A stretch of 64,000 bases of DNA. Source: a virus. A model generated the notes under the pieces. That model ran no database searches, was not told the origin of the DNA, and was given only the letters and a program-made list of their open reading frames with translations. Made by a program: the position numbers and the translations under genes. This document shows, in pieces, positions 34,453-42,602 of this stretch. The DNA is taken from the IMG/VR virus record IMGVR_UViG_3300035698_029839, positions 124,001 through 188,000 of that record, one strand, 5' to 3'. Every line of letters begins with the position of its first letter. The stretch's first letter is position 1.

Positions 34453-35619
34453 ATGTCACAAGAAATGTCAGTAAAACAAGATTTAAAATGCGTTTTTAAT
34501 ATGCCTGAAAAAATAAGTAGTCAATTTGATGGAGATCAAGAAGCATATCATGGGCTTCCACCGTATGCTCCGATAGATGCTTGTCCTGTAGATGAGTACG
34601 AGGCTTGTCCCACTAGTTGGATACATGGCTCAGATATGGTAAGTAGTTATTTCGTAGGAGTAAAAGAAGGTCATGGTATGTGGATAGATCTTAATGAATG
34701 CTTCTATCATACTCATGATGTTGCTATTGTTATTTCTATTCAGGGTATCAATCCTATTACAGGTCAAAAAATGGTAGCTGAGAAAGCTTTAAAGCTAGAG
34801 CAGTATCATAAGAAATGTCCTATTCATAAAGTGAATTTTAAACAAGATAGATATTGTGAAAAATGTGGTTTTAAATGGCCTGGACAAAATTATCTAGCAA
34901 CAACTGGAACTCCCGAAATGAGGTTATGGTTGGATGGTTTTAGAACTCCAGAGGGAACAGTAAGGCAGTATATTTTTACAGAAGATGAAATGAGAGGAGT
35001 AGCTTCTCAGCTAATAGGAAAGGAAAGAGTTTTTGCTATAGGTATTGCTTATTATCTTAGTAAGAATAAGAAACCTTATACTTTGAAACGTCCTGAAAAA
35101 AGAGAATTGTCTGTTGATCATACAGGAGATTCTTTTACCCCACCTATATTTTTTAGCCCCTGGCATACTTCTCAGAGTTTGAATAAAAAAAGCAACGCGG
35201 GTTCTCCACCATCTTATATGGGGCTAGGACATGACTCAAATACTAACATTGATTCTTTAGAATCTATGAATATAAGTTCTTCTGGTGGTTCAGCAGGTGA
35301 TGCTCCCATTGGTAGTAATATGACTAATAGCAGTAAAAAATCTTCTATGAGAGGAGTAATTACTCCTGATAGTGCTCCAGTAGAAGCGCAAGCAGTTCAA
35401 CCAATTACTCCTGTTAAACAATTAGAGATAGGAGCAGGAGCATTAATACAACAACAAGTTTATGATGATCCTAAAATATTAAATTATTGGGAAGAAAAAC
35501 CCGCTGGTATGATTTACATTAATTATTGTGATGAAGGAACAAAGAAGAAAATTTTAGATGCTGGTAGAAGAGCAGATAAAAAAGATGGTTTTATGAAAGA
35601 TCTTAAAGTAGGTGGATGA
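34453..35619 (+). CDS. Hypothetical protein with zinc motif, 388 aa
   Basis: Not recognised. An N-terminal ~110 residues precede a zinc-type segment, CPIHKVNFKQDRYCEKCGF, near residue 118. A second folded part runs to ~210, then a low-complexity Ser/Gly/Pro linker (SSSGGSAGDAP) and a short C-terminal domain (GMIYINYCDEG). RBS AAGGAG. Lies between two terminators, with its own or read-through expression from the vWA promoter. Confidence 0.65.
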   Translation: MSQEMSVKQDLKCVFNMPEKISSQFDGDQEAYHGLPPYAPIDACPVDEYEACPTSWIHGSDMVSSYFVGVKEGHGMWIDLNECFYHTHDVAIVISIQGINPITGQKMVAEKALKLEQYHKKCPIHKVNFKQDRYCEKCGFKWPGQNYLATTGTPEMRLWLDGFRTPEGTVRQYIFTEDEMRGVASQLIGKERVFAIGIAYYLSKNKKPYTLKRPEKRELSVDHTGDSFTPPIFFSPWHTSQSLNKKSNAGSPPSYMGLGHDSNTNIDSLESMNISSSGGSAGDAPIGSNMTNSSKKSSMRGVITPDSAPVEAQAVQPITPVKQLEIGAGALIQQQVYDDPKILNYWEEKPAGMIYINYCDEGTKKKILDAGRRADKKDGFMKDLKVGG

Positions 35620-35630
35620 TTAGTACAGAG

Positions 35631-35671
35631 AAGGACTGTTCTTTACGTATTGTAGGAACAGTCCTTTTTAC
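35631..35671 (+). terminator. Terminator between convergent genes
   Basis: AAGGACTGTTC (35631-35641) pairs with GAACAGTCCTT (35656-35666), 11 bases perfect, followed by TTTA. It lies between the + strand gene ending at 35619 and the minus-strand regulator ending at 35668, so it may stop both. Confidence 0.85.
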
Positions 35672-36081
35672 ATTGCAGCAGATTTTTTAGATGAATGCGT
35701 TGAATTTAAAGTAGCAAAAGTCAAAGCTCTGGAAAGATCTTTTGGTTGTATTTCGTCTTTAATTAAATAATCTTTAATTCCTAATAACCATGCTTTTCGT
35801 CCGATAGAATAATCTTCTAATCCTGTTAGAACGATAACTGGTATATTTTTGTTGTGTTTTCCGAGATGGTTTAATGTCGTTTCTACTGTTTCTATTCCAT
35901 CTGATTCTGGTAGCGCTAAATCAAGGATGATAGCGTCATAATTCTGTGAGGATAATTTTGTTAGTCCATGTTTTAGACAATTGCATTCGTCAATTATGAT
36001 GTTATTTTTTTCAAATTGGTTAATATAGTTAATTATTAAGTCCCTGTCTTCTTTACTATCTTCTATTAGTAGTACTTTCAT
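35668..36081 (-). CDS. Single-domain response regulator (CheY-like) 1
   Basis: 137 residues from the ATG at 36081 (AAAGGAC upstream on the minus strand). Receiver domain: LLIEDSKED acidic pair, IILDLALPESDG with phospho-acceptor Asp54, VIVLTG switch Thr, and YLIKDE with the conserved Lys. No output domain. It overlaps nothing and follows the second regulator on the same strand, so the two form a minus-strand pair. Confidence 0.9.
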   Translation of the reverse strand: MKVLLIEDSKEDRDLIINYINQFEKNNIIIDECNCLKHGLTKLSSQNYDAIILDLALPESDGIETVETTLNHLGKHNKNIPVIVLTGLEDYSIGRKAWLLGIKDYLIKDEIQPKDLSRALTFATLNSTHSSKKSAAM

Positions 36082-36101
36082 TTTTTTTTTGTCCTTTCTA
36101 T

Positions 36102-36551
36102 TTATAAACAAGAATTCTTATTATCTGGTAGTTTGTTAGATTTTAACCAGTATTCTCCTATCATATTTACTTTTTCATATAATTCATTAATGTCAAAAGT
36201 TTTAGTGACGTATGAATTAGCATGTAATTTATATGTTTCTTCTATATCAGAATAATCTTCAGAAGTGCTAAATATAATGACAGGTATCGCTTTGTAGTTT
36301 TCGTCATTTTTTATTGCTTTAAGTATTTCTTTTCCACTAAGTCCTGGCAAATTTATATCTAAAAGAATAATATTAGGAGTTGGTGCGGATTCAAATTTGT
36401 CTTTTTTATAGAGGAAATTTAAAGCGTCGCCGCCATTAGTTAGATTGAGGATATTTAATGAAAGATTAGGAATCTTGTTTAAAGCTTGTTTTATAAGCTC
36501 AAAATCAGCTTCATTGTCTTCTATAGATAGCACAGTGAATCTTTTACACAT
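36102..36551 (-). CDS. Single-domain response regulator (Rcp1-like) 2
   Basis: 149 residues. Receiver with LSIEDNEADFELI, ILLDINLPGLSG (Asp65), VIIFSTSED and YVTKTFD. Its layout (longer loop after helix 2, PxPNIILLDINLPGLSG) resembles Rcp1-type regulators that serve cytoplasmic PAS or phytochrome kinases. First gene of the minus-strand pair; the kinase at 31555 is the likely phosphodonor. Confidence 0.9.
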   Translation of the reverse strand: MCKRFTVLSIEDNEADFELIKQALNKIPNLSLNILNLTNGGDALNFLYKKDKFESAPTPNIILLDINLPGLSGKEILKAIKNDENYKAIPVIIFSTSEDYSDIEETYKLHANSYVTKTFDINELYEKVNMIGEYWLKSNKLPDNKNSCL

Positions 36552-36626
36552 ATTTTATTCCCAACTTAGTCAATAAAGGCAGAATACTTACTAATTCTTA
36601 TAATCTTATTAAGAATCCTTTTTTAT

Positions 36627-36654
36627 TTGAAAGTGAAAACAAATAAATTATAAT
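36627..36654 (+). promoter_or_regulatory. Promoter, GTGAAA family, before thymidylate synthase
   Basis: TTGAAA (36627-36632), GTGAAA (36633-36638), TATAAT (36649-36654), spacer 16. A weak A+T hairpin with a T-run (36594-36624) lies just upstream. Confidence 0.8.
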
Positions 36655-36685
36655 ATAGAAAACGAAAGTATTAATAGGAGATAAA

Positions 36686-37633
36686 ATGAGTAATGGTAAT
36701 ATTCCAGTTATTAGTATCAGTGCAAAAACCATCCCTGAGGCATGGGAAAGGGCGGTTTTGGCAGTTTGGAGTCAGGGCACGAAAGTGAAAACGCAGTATG
36801 ATAAGCCAGAAGATCCACCAAGTAGAGATGCTACAGTAATGGTATCTGTGGAAGATCCCTTTGCTGAGCCAAGAATTCATAAGAATTTTCCTGGGGGACC
36901 AGCAGAATTAGAATCATATAGGCAAGAAGTGGTAAATGGTATTCATGACCATTGGATAGATCCCGAGAATGATAAATGGACATATACTTACCATGAAAGA
37001 CTATTTAACTATTCTCCTTGTGTAGATTTGAGTAAATCAGACTCTTTACGACCTTTTATTCCTGTTGATCAGATACAGTATATTATAGATTATTTAGCTA
37101 AATCGGGTCACACAAGACGAGCACAGGCTATTACTTGGCAACCTACATGTGATCCACAGACATATGATCCACCATGCTTACAGAGGGTCTGGTGTCGTAT
37201 GATGGAAGATGAGGAAGGTAATCCTGTTTTGAATATGAATACACACTGGAGATCTCGTTGTCTCTATAAGGCTTGGTTTATGAATGCATATGCTATGACT
37301 GATCTTCAAAGATTTATGGCCGAAAAAATAAGTGAAAAAATAGAAAAAACTGTAAAAGTAGGAAGATATATGGATATAAGTGATTCTTTACATCTTTATG
37401 GTAGTTATTTTGGTGAAATTGAGCCAGAAGTTAAGAAAATGAAAGAAAATCCTATATGTCTTGACTGTTCTTTAGAATATAATGAATGTACAGCAGATTA
37501 TATAGAATCTATAAGAAACAATTTAACGCAAAGGACTTATAATACAACAGATACTGCTTTTAAGATGATGACAGATGAAGCAAAAGAAAATCTTAAAAGA
37601 AATCCTGATTATTATAGCGAAGGCGATAAATGA
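36686..37633 (+). CDS. thyA: Thymidylate synthase-like protein
   Basis: 315 residues. DPPCLQRVWCRM supplies the catalytic Cys (Cys164), and NTHWRSRCLYKAWFMNAYAM matches the ThyA dUMP-binding HWRSRD region but with Cys in place of the usual Asp after RSR. It methylates dUMP to dTMP, or possibly hydroxymethylates a pyrimidine. The C-terminal ~80 residues include a Cys cluster (CLDC, C). RBS TAGGAG. It starts a coupled run of small genes. Confidence 0.82.
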   Translation: MSNGNIPVISISAKTIPEAWERAVLAVWSQGTKVKTQYDKPEDPPSRDATVMVSVEDPFAEPRIHKNFPGGPAELESYRQEVVNGIHDHWIDPENDKWTYTYHERLFNYSPCVDLSKSDSLRPFIPVDQIQYIIDYLAKSGHTRRAQAITWQPTCDPQTYDPPCLQRVWCRMMEDEEGNPVLNMNTHWRSRCLYKAWFMNAYAMTDLQRFMAEKISEKIEKTVKVGRYMDISDSLHLYGSYFGEIEPEVKKMKENPICLDCSLEYNECTADYIESIRNNLTQRTYNTTDTAFKMMTDEAKENLKRNPDYYSEGDK

Positions 37634-37932
37634 TAGATTTTATAGATGAAAAATATGGAAGAGTTGTAATATATGATATAGGAGAACTTGGAGAAATACC
37701 AACTGGAGAATCTATAATAGATGCTATTATGGTGAAAAAACTATCACAATTATCAGAGGCTAGTGTTGTAGGATATAGAAATCTTAAAAAAAGAAAAGTA
37801 AAGATATTAAAAAATAGATATGCTTCGATTGAAGATTATGAAACTGAGCAGTTTGTTCTTAACTATGGCGTAAAAAAAGAAAAAGAAGTATATGATCCTA
37901 TAAAAACGAGATTTGAGATATTAGACTTATGA
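37630..37932 (+). CDS. Small protein ending in the RFEILDL peptide
   Basis: 100 residues, otherwise unrecognised. The last residues are KTRFEILDL. The same (x)RF(D/E/K)ILDL ending occurs on several unrelated proteins here (37929, 41890, 42213, 42603, 61456, near the end of 61755). ATGA overlap with the gene before and with the next. Confidence 0.7.
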   Translation: MIDFIDEKYGRVVIYDIGELGEIPTGESIIDAIMVKKLSQLSEASVVGYRNLKKRKVKILKNRYASIEDYETEQFVLNYGVKKEKEVYDPIKTRFEILDL

Positions 37933-38201
37933 AATATAAAGTAGGCGATAGAATAAAAATAAAAGAAGAAAATTCATTTATAAATGAGTGTAGGGATCTT
38001 CTTGAATCAGTAAATCCTCCTTATGTTCTTACTATAATAGAAGCCTGCGATAAGTATGATAGAAATGACGGTTATTGTGGTGAAAGATATAAAGTAAAAG
38101 AAAATGGACAGTGGAACTGGTATACAGACAATATAGAAGGTTTGTATAAAGAAGAAGTATTTGATCCTATAGAATCAAGATTGGATATTTTAGACTTATG
38201 A
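37929..38201 (+). CDS. Small protein ending in the RLDILDL peptide
   Basis: 90 residues: YKVGDRIKIKEEN start, a beta-rich KOW-like or SH3-like body (PPYVLTIIEACDKY, YKVKENGQWNWY), then ESRLDILDL at the C-terminus. Coupled by ATGA on both sides. Confidence 0.7.
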   Translation: MKYKVGDRIKIKEENSFINECRDLLESVNPPYVLTIIEACDKYDRNDGYCGERYKVKENGQWNWYTDNIEGLYKEEVFDPIESRLDILDL

Positions 38202-38359
38202 GTGAGGCAAATTATAGAACTGTAGAATGTTGTAAAAATTGCAAGTGGTGGGATGATGGCTTTGGCGATTATAAATCAACTTGTATCAAATATATTTTTG
38301 AGTCTTATCTCAGTGATAGTATTTGCGATAATTATAAATCAAGGTTTTTAAATGAATAG
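38198..38359 (+). CDS. Short Cys-rich protein, 53 aa
   Basis: ATG 38198 overlaps the preceding TGA as ATGA and runs to TAG 38357-38359. Five Cys (CCKNC, then two singles) suggest zinc binding. It ends KSRFLNE, which looks like a worn version of the RFDILDL ending of its neighbours. Confidence 0.65.
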   Translation: MSEANYRTVECCKNCKWWDDGFGDYKSTCIKYIFESYLSDSICDNYKSRFLNE

Positions 38360-38699
38360 TGATATAGCTGATAGATTTGATTTATTAATATTTGAAGATG
38401 CTCAACAAATGTTCGACAGAAGAGCAAACGAAGCAGAAAGTAGAAAGAAAAAACTTGCAAAAATAGAGGGAATAGGTTATTGTGAAGGTTTTGAAGGAAG
38501 ATGTGAAGGTGTCGAAGAGGGATGTGAAAATACAGAAAGTGTAAAATGGACACCTTCTAGGACTTTTTATCCTTGGAATATTGATAAAGATCCATTAGAA
38601 GATCCGAATAGGGATATATTCCTATGTGATTGTTGTGAAATAAGATATAACGAATACTGGAATGAAACGTGGAAAGAGTATAATGCAGGAAGATTATGA
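38352..38699 (+). CDS. Protein with N-terminal DRFDLLIFEDA and a frameshifted C-terminal tail
   Basis: 115 residues. Residues 6-16 read DRFDLLIFEDA, shared with the gene at 38712. Several CxxxxxxC segments follow. The frame ends GRL at TGA 38697-38699, but one base over, bases 38698-38715 read EILDL then TGA, and that TGA overlaps the next ATG as ATGA. So the ancestral protein very likely ended GRFEILDL and has lost it by a one-base insertion. Confidence 0.7.
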   Translation: MNSDIADRFDLLIFEDAQQMFDRRANEAESRKKKLAKIEGIGYCEGFEGRCEGVEEGCENTESVKWTPSRTFYPWNIDKDPLEDPNRDIFLCDCCEIRYNEYWNETWKEYNAGRL

Positions 38700-38711
38700 G
38701 ATATTAGATTT

Positions 38712-39173
38712 ATGATTTATAACGATATGACAGATAGATTTGATCTTTTAATTTTTGAAGATGCAGAAGAATATATTAAAAGAAAAAAGAAAGAGAAAAG
38801 AGAAAAAAAGAAAAAAGACAAAGAAGATAATAGAGAAATGGCAATCAAAGGAGTATGCGAAGGTTGCGAAGAGAAAAAAGAAAATTTAAGATGGGTTAGG
38901 AATCATGAGTATTATTCTTGTTATGACTGTTTCATACATGACTTACAATGTGAATCAAGCGTAATGGTCCCATCTAGGTCATGTGATCAGCTTGAAGATT
39001 ATATGAGCGAAGGTGTTTGGGACGAACTGTGTGAGGCAGATAGGTACAGAAGATATTGTGATATTTGTGAGTGGAGTAGTTTTAATTTTGAAGATGAATA
39101 TTATTGTGAGCATTGGAATGGGTTAGTAGAAGAAATAATAGTATGTGAAAAATGTTATGAGAAAAGGAAATAA
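38712..39173 (+). CDS. Cys-rich protein with N-terminal DRFDLLIFEDA
   Basis: 153 residues. N-terminal TDRFDLLIFEDAEEYI, a Lys/Glu-rich helix, then Cys pairs (CEGC, CYDC, CDIC, CEKC) indicating one or two zinc ribbons. It carries the same RFD(L/I)L core as the C-terminal tags, but at the N-terminus. Confidence 0.7.
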   Translation: MIYNDMTDRFDLLIFEDAEEYIKRKKKEKREKKKKDKEDNREMAIKGVCEGCEEKKENLRWVRNHEYYSCYDCFIHDLQCESSVMVPSRSCDQLEDYMSEGVWDELCEADRYRRYCDICEWSSFNFEDEYYCEHWNGLVEEIIVCEKCYEKRK

Positions 39174-39174
39174 A

Positions 39175-39372
39175 ATGACAAAATATGAAAAAAAACAAAA
39201 AGAAGCAGCATTAATAATTTCAAGTATTAGTATAATAGTAGGTATTATAGCTTTATGTATAGGTCAATTTGGTTTGGTTTTTATTGGCTTGGTTCTTATT
39301 TGTGGTTTTTACGATATAGAAATAATACTAAAGAAAATTGAAAAAATAATGAAAGAAAAAGAATTAAAATGA
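39175..39372 (+). CDS. Small membrane protein, two helices
   Basis: 65 residues from ATG 39175 (AAAGGAAA upstream). Two hydrophobic segments (~12-30 and ~33-48) flanked by Lys-rich ends. It would lie in the host inner membrane. Function unknown. Confidence 0.7.
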   Translation: MTKYEKKQKEAALIISSISIIVGIIALCIGQFGLVFIGLVLICGFYDIEIILKKIEKIMKEKELK

Positions 39373-39575
39373 AATATGAATATATTCATTTTGTAGAAAT
39401 AGAACAAAAACCTAGAACAAAAGTTTATTCTTGTAGAAATAATAAAAGTAAAGAAGAACTAGGTTTGGTTAAATGGTTTCCTAGTTGGAGACAATATTGT
39501 TTTTATCCCATTGCTAATATAATTCTTAGCAAAGGGTGTTTAAAAGATATACAAAATTTTATGGAGCAATTGTAA
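39369..39575 (+). CDS. Conserved-looking small protein, 68 aa
   Basis: TKVYSCRNNKSKEELGLVKW followed by WRQYCFYP and SKGCLKDIQNFMEQL: a short fold with Trp-Arg-Gln-Tyr core that I have seen as an unnamed conserved protein in phages and bacteria. ATGA coupling before, TAATG after. Confidence 0.6.
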   Translation: MKYEYIHFVEIEQKPRTKVYSCRNNKSKEELGLVKWFPSWRQYCFYPIANIILSKGCLKDIQNFMEQL

Positions 39576-39775
39576 TGGTTTTAATAAAAAAATCAGTGAG
39601 TAATGTCCCTACATTAAAAGAGTTAATACTGTGTCTTTCTCCTGAAGGAAGAAAAAAAGTATTGGAACTTGTTCAGAATACTCAAGCAGATATGGGCGAT
39701 TGTAATGGCATAATAGAAATAGAATCTCAATATTTTGCAATTGAAGAAGAAATAAAGAAATATATATGTGGTTAA
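39575..39775 (+). CDS. Hypothetical protein, 66 aa
   Basis: Not recognised. ATG 39575 shares its first base with the preceding TAA. Helical, ending EEEIKKYICG; overlaps the ligase gene by 10 bases. Confidence 0.6.
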   Translation: MVLIKKSVSNVPTLKELILCLSPEGRKKVLELVQNTQADMGDCNGIIEIESQYFAIEEEIKKYICG

Positions 39776-40785
39776 CAAGAAAACAATTTAGAGAAGGAGT
39801 ATTTAAGAGAGATAACAATCTATGTGTTATCTGCGAAGAATTTGCGGACGCAGCTCATCATATTCTGGAGAGAAAATTGTGGGGAGAATCTCAAGGATAT
39901 ACATTAAATAATGGTGCTTCCTTGTGCCCTAAACATCATATAGAAGCAGAACAAACAGTTTTAAGTTGTGAAGAGATAAGAGAAGATGCAGGAATAACAG
40001 AAGTTATATTACCTGAACATCTATATAAAGATAATACTTATGATAAATGGAGTAATATTATACTTCCTGATGGCAGAAGAGTTAAAGGGGAATTATTCTT
40101 TGACGAATCTGTTCAGAAAATATTGAAAGATGGAGGAGTTTTAGGAGAATTTTGTAAATATATAAAGTATCCGAGAACGATGCATTTATCTTTTAGTCAA
40201 AAAGTTACAGATGATGATAGAATATTGAAAAATGAAGATCAATTTCTGAATAAGAGAGTAATTATTAGTGAAAAACTTGATGGAGAATCATCTTCTTTGT
40301 ATAATGACTACATGCATGCTCGTTCCATTGACGGTCAAAATCATATTTCAAGAAATTGGTTAAAGAATTTTCATAGCAAAATGGGATATAATATTCCTGA
40401 AGAATGGAGAGTGTGTGGTGAAAATATGTTTGCTAAACATACTGTTTATTATGAAAATTTAGAAACTTATTTTTATGTATTTTCAATATGGAATGAAAGA
40501 AATGAGTGTTTAAGCTGGAGTGATACTATAATATGGGCAGAGCTTTTAGAACTTAATTTAGTTCCTGTTTTGTTTGATGGGATTTGGAACGAGGAAATAA
40601 TAAAAGAATTTTGTAAAGACGATAAGAGAGAAGGTTTTGTGGTTAGGATCGCAGATAGTTTTTCTTATGGAGATTTTAGAAAATCTATAGCAAAATTTGT
40701 TAATCCTAAATTTAAAAATAAGTTAAAAGAAGAGGACACTTATCACTGGAGGTATAGTGCTATTACTCCAAATAAGCTAAAATAG
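39766..40785 (+). CDS. RNA ligase fused to an N-terminal HNH-like domain
   Basis: 339 residues. Residues 15-62 have CVIC, AAHHILERKLWG, and CPKHH, a zinc-containing HNH-type module. The ligase domain follows: ISEKLDGE with nucleotidyl Lys170 (motif I), EGFVVR (motif IV) and KFVNPKFKNKL (motif V), as in T4 Rnl2-type ligases. It could seal cleaved tRNA or other RNA; the HNH part may bind or cut nucleic acid. Starts inside the gene before. Confidence 0.82.
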   Translation: MWLTRKQFREGVFKRDNNLCVICEEFADAAHHILERKLWGESQGYTLNNGASLCPKHHIEAEQTVLSCEEIREDAGITEVILPEHLYKDNTYDKWSNIILPDGRRVKGELFFDESVQKILKDGGVLGEFCKYIKYPRTMHLSFSQKVTDDDRILKNEDQFLNKRVIISEKLDGESSSLYNDYMHARSIDGQNHISRNWLKNFHSKMGYNIPEEWRVCGENMFAKHTVYYENLETYFYVFSIWNERNECLSWSDTIIWAELLELNLVPVLFDGIWNEEIIKEFCKDDKREGFVVRIADSFSYGDFRKSIAKFVNPKFKNKLKEEDTYHWRYSAITPNKLK

Positions 40786-40809
40786 AAAAGGTAGTCTGTA
40801 TAGGGGCTT

Positions 40810-41094
40810 ATGCCAATAAATCAAGGCAAAATGATTAAAGTAATTATGGAATTGGAGTTAGTATTTCCTTATAGGTTATCAATGGGGGTGTTGGTGGAAT
40901 TTTGTTATTTGTGGGATACTCTTCTTGTTAAGGGTGGAACAAAGAAATTAAAATCTATTATTTCTATGCCTGGTCATCATTTTAAAAAGATTTTTGGGAC
41001 TAATCCTAGAGAAAGAGAATTTTCTATTCCCAGTGGTATGGAAAAATTTATAAGTAAAATAACAGTTAAAAAGATATTGATTAAAGGAGAGTAA
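40810..41094 (+). CDS. Doubtful ORF, possible ADP-ribosyltransferase fragment
   Basis: 94 residues, no good RBS. The end, REREFSIPSG..KFISKI, resembles the C-terminal ExE strand region of ADP-ribosyltransferase folds, but no N-terminal part is visible. Together with the open frame that follows it may be a decayed gene. Confidence 0.3.
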   Translation: MPINQGKMIKVIMELELVFPYRLSMGVLVEFCYLWDTLLVKGGTKKLKSIISMPGHHFKKIFGTNPREREFSIPSGMEKFISKITVKKILIKGE

Positions 41095-41287
41095 GATTTT
41101 TATTATTTTAGAGGAGTATGGAGTGTTTATAATAATGATATTGACTATAAATCATATCATTATTCAGGAAGAATAGATAAGAGAAATGGCAATTTAAATA
41201 AAGATACTTATATTGTAAAAATATATAAAATAAAAAGTATAAAAAAATTAAGAAAAAAAGCATTTTTTAATATAAAGGAATCTTTGA
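41095..41287 (+). other. Gene-free stretch with a start-less open frame
   Basis: One frame is open from just after TAA 41092 to TAA 41297-41299 (FYYFRGVWSVYNNDIDYK...), but it has no ATG, GTG or TTG near its beginning. Probably the remnant of a gene, perhaps the same one as 40810. Confidence 0.4.
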
Positions 41288-41893
41288 ATGATTAATTTGC
41301 AAGGAGATAATAAAATAGTTATGGGGAGTAAAAAGAATAATGGCCTTCGTTGTGCTTTGGATCTTGATGGGTGCATCGCGTACTGGGAAAAATCTGCAGC
41401 AAGAACTTGCGATATTGATTATGAGGATAAGGAGATAAGAGAAGCTATTAAAAATGGTAAAAGATTAGAGAAATTTGTAGGTGGAGATCCGAAGATGTGG
41501 AAAATGATCGATGCTGAAGGTGAGAAGTGGTGGGAGAATCTCGAGAAACTTCCATGGGCAGATGATCTTATTGAACTCCTAAAGGCAGAAACAAAAGATT
41601 TCTTTTTCTTAAGCTCTCCTTCTAAAAGCCCTATTTGTTATTCAGGAAAAATAAAATGGGTATTGAAAAACTATCCTAAAATGGATAGGAATCTATTCCT
41701 TGGGTGTAAGAAACATCTTTTTGCTAATCCTAATATTCTCCTAGTAGATGATACCGAAAAGAAAGTTAAAGAGTTTAGAGAGTATGGAGGACATGTTTTT
41801 AAATGGCCTTGTCCTCTCAGTATCATAGATGGAGATGTTGAGATAGAAGATGTTTTTCAGGATCTTAAAGATTATATAAAAGAAATAAAATGA
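41288..41893 (+). CDS. HAD-like 5'(3')-deoxyribonucleotidase-type phosphatase
   Basis: 201 residues. ALDLDGCIAYW is the DxDG nucleophile motif, FFLSSPSKSP the Ser motif, GKIKWVL the Lys, and ILLVDDTEKK the acidic motif IV, as in the deoxyribonucleotidase branch of the HAD family. It would remove phosphate from nucleotides. AAGGAA before ATG 41288. Confidence 0.78.
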   Translation: MINLQGDNKIVMGSKKNNGLRCALDLDGCIAYWEKSAARTCDIDYEDKEIREAIKNGKRLEKFVGGDPKMWKMIDAEGEKWWENLEKLPWADDLIELLKAETKDFFFLSSPSKSPICYSGKIKWVLKNYPKMDRNLFLGCKKHLFANPNILLVDDTEKKVKEFREYGGHVFKWPCPLSIIDGDVEIEDVFQDLKDYIKEIK

Positions 41894-42198
41894 AATATGT
41901 AATTACTGGAAAATCGGATTCTTATTGGATTTATCTTAAGAATAATCAATATCATAATGGGGAACAAACAGTACACGCTCGAACAAAAAAGAGATTTGAT
42001 GAAATTGCAGAAAATGATACTATAGTGTTGCTAAATGGTTGGTGGGCCAGGAGTTGGGCAATAGATGCTATTAAAGAAATAACTAAGGCATATCCTACAA
42101 TCACTTTCGAATATCTCGATGGTCCATTTGGTGAAATTGAAAGAAAAAATTTGAAAAGTGAAAACATATCGAATAGATTTGATATATTAGATTTGTAA
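41890..42198 (+). CDS. Small protein ending in the RFDILDL peptide
   Basis: 102 residues. Starts KYVITGKSDSYWIYLKNN, a Rossmann-like beginning with a LLNGWWARSWA middle; ends SNRFDILDL. The codons for LKSE near the end form the -35/GTGAAA part of a promoter-like site (42151). Confidence 0.7.
   Translation: MKYVITGKSDSYWIYLKNNQYHNGEQTVHARTKKRFDEIAENDTIVLLNGWWARSWAIDAIKEITKAYPTITFEYLDGPFGEIERKNLKSENISNRFDILDL
42151..42179 (+). promoter_or_regulatory. Possible GTGAAA-family promoter inside a gene end
   Basis: TTGAAA (42151-42156), AGTGAAAA, weak -10 TAGATT at 42174-42179 (spacer 17). Placed before the gene at 42213, like the promoter at 2036 that also overlaps an LKSE-coding tail. Confidence 0.4.
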
Positions 42199-42212
42199 AT
42201 TTTTGAGTATGA

Positions 42213-42593
42213 ATGGCAAAAATAGATCCAAGATATGATAATGCAACAATCACCATTGGTGAAGACGGGCTTGAAAGAGTTACAGACTTTCAATTTATAG
42301 AAACTCATTTTGCTTCAGCATCTGCGCCTCCTCTGGTTTCCGTACCTGAAGAATTACCATCTTCTATATGTCCAGTTTGTGGAAGTCCTGATATTCAAAT
42401 AGTTAATGGTCATGGTTCTTGTAATGACTGCCAATCAGAAATGACCTACAGTGTAGAACTTACTTGTTCAACTTTGGCAGATATGGGTATTAGTAATCCA
42501 TGTGGTGAGATAAAAAAAGAAATACCTCCTGTTAAAAAATACAAAGATATAGTAAGTGATATAAATGACAGGTTTAAAATTTTAGATTTGTGA
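42213..42593 (+). CDS. Zinc-ribbon protein ending in the RFKILDL peptide
   Basis: 126 residues. CPVCGSPDIQ, then CNDCQ, is a zinc ribbon around residues 51-72. The C-terminus is NDRFKILDL. The body is unrelated to other tagged proteins, which supports the tag as a separate module. Confidence 0.72.
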   Translation: MAKIDPRYDNATITIGEDGLERVTDFQFIETHFASASAPPLVSVPEELPSSICPVCGSPDIQIVNGHGSCNDCQSEMTYSVELTCSTLADMGISNPCGEIKKEIPPVKKYKDIVSDINDRFKILDL

Positions 42594-42602
42594 GGTAATA
42601 AA

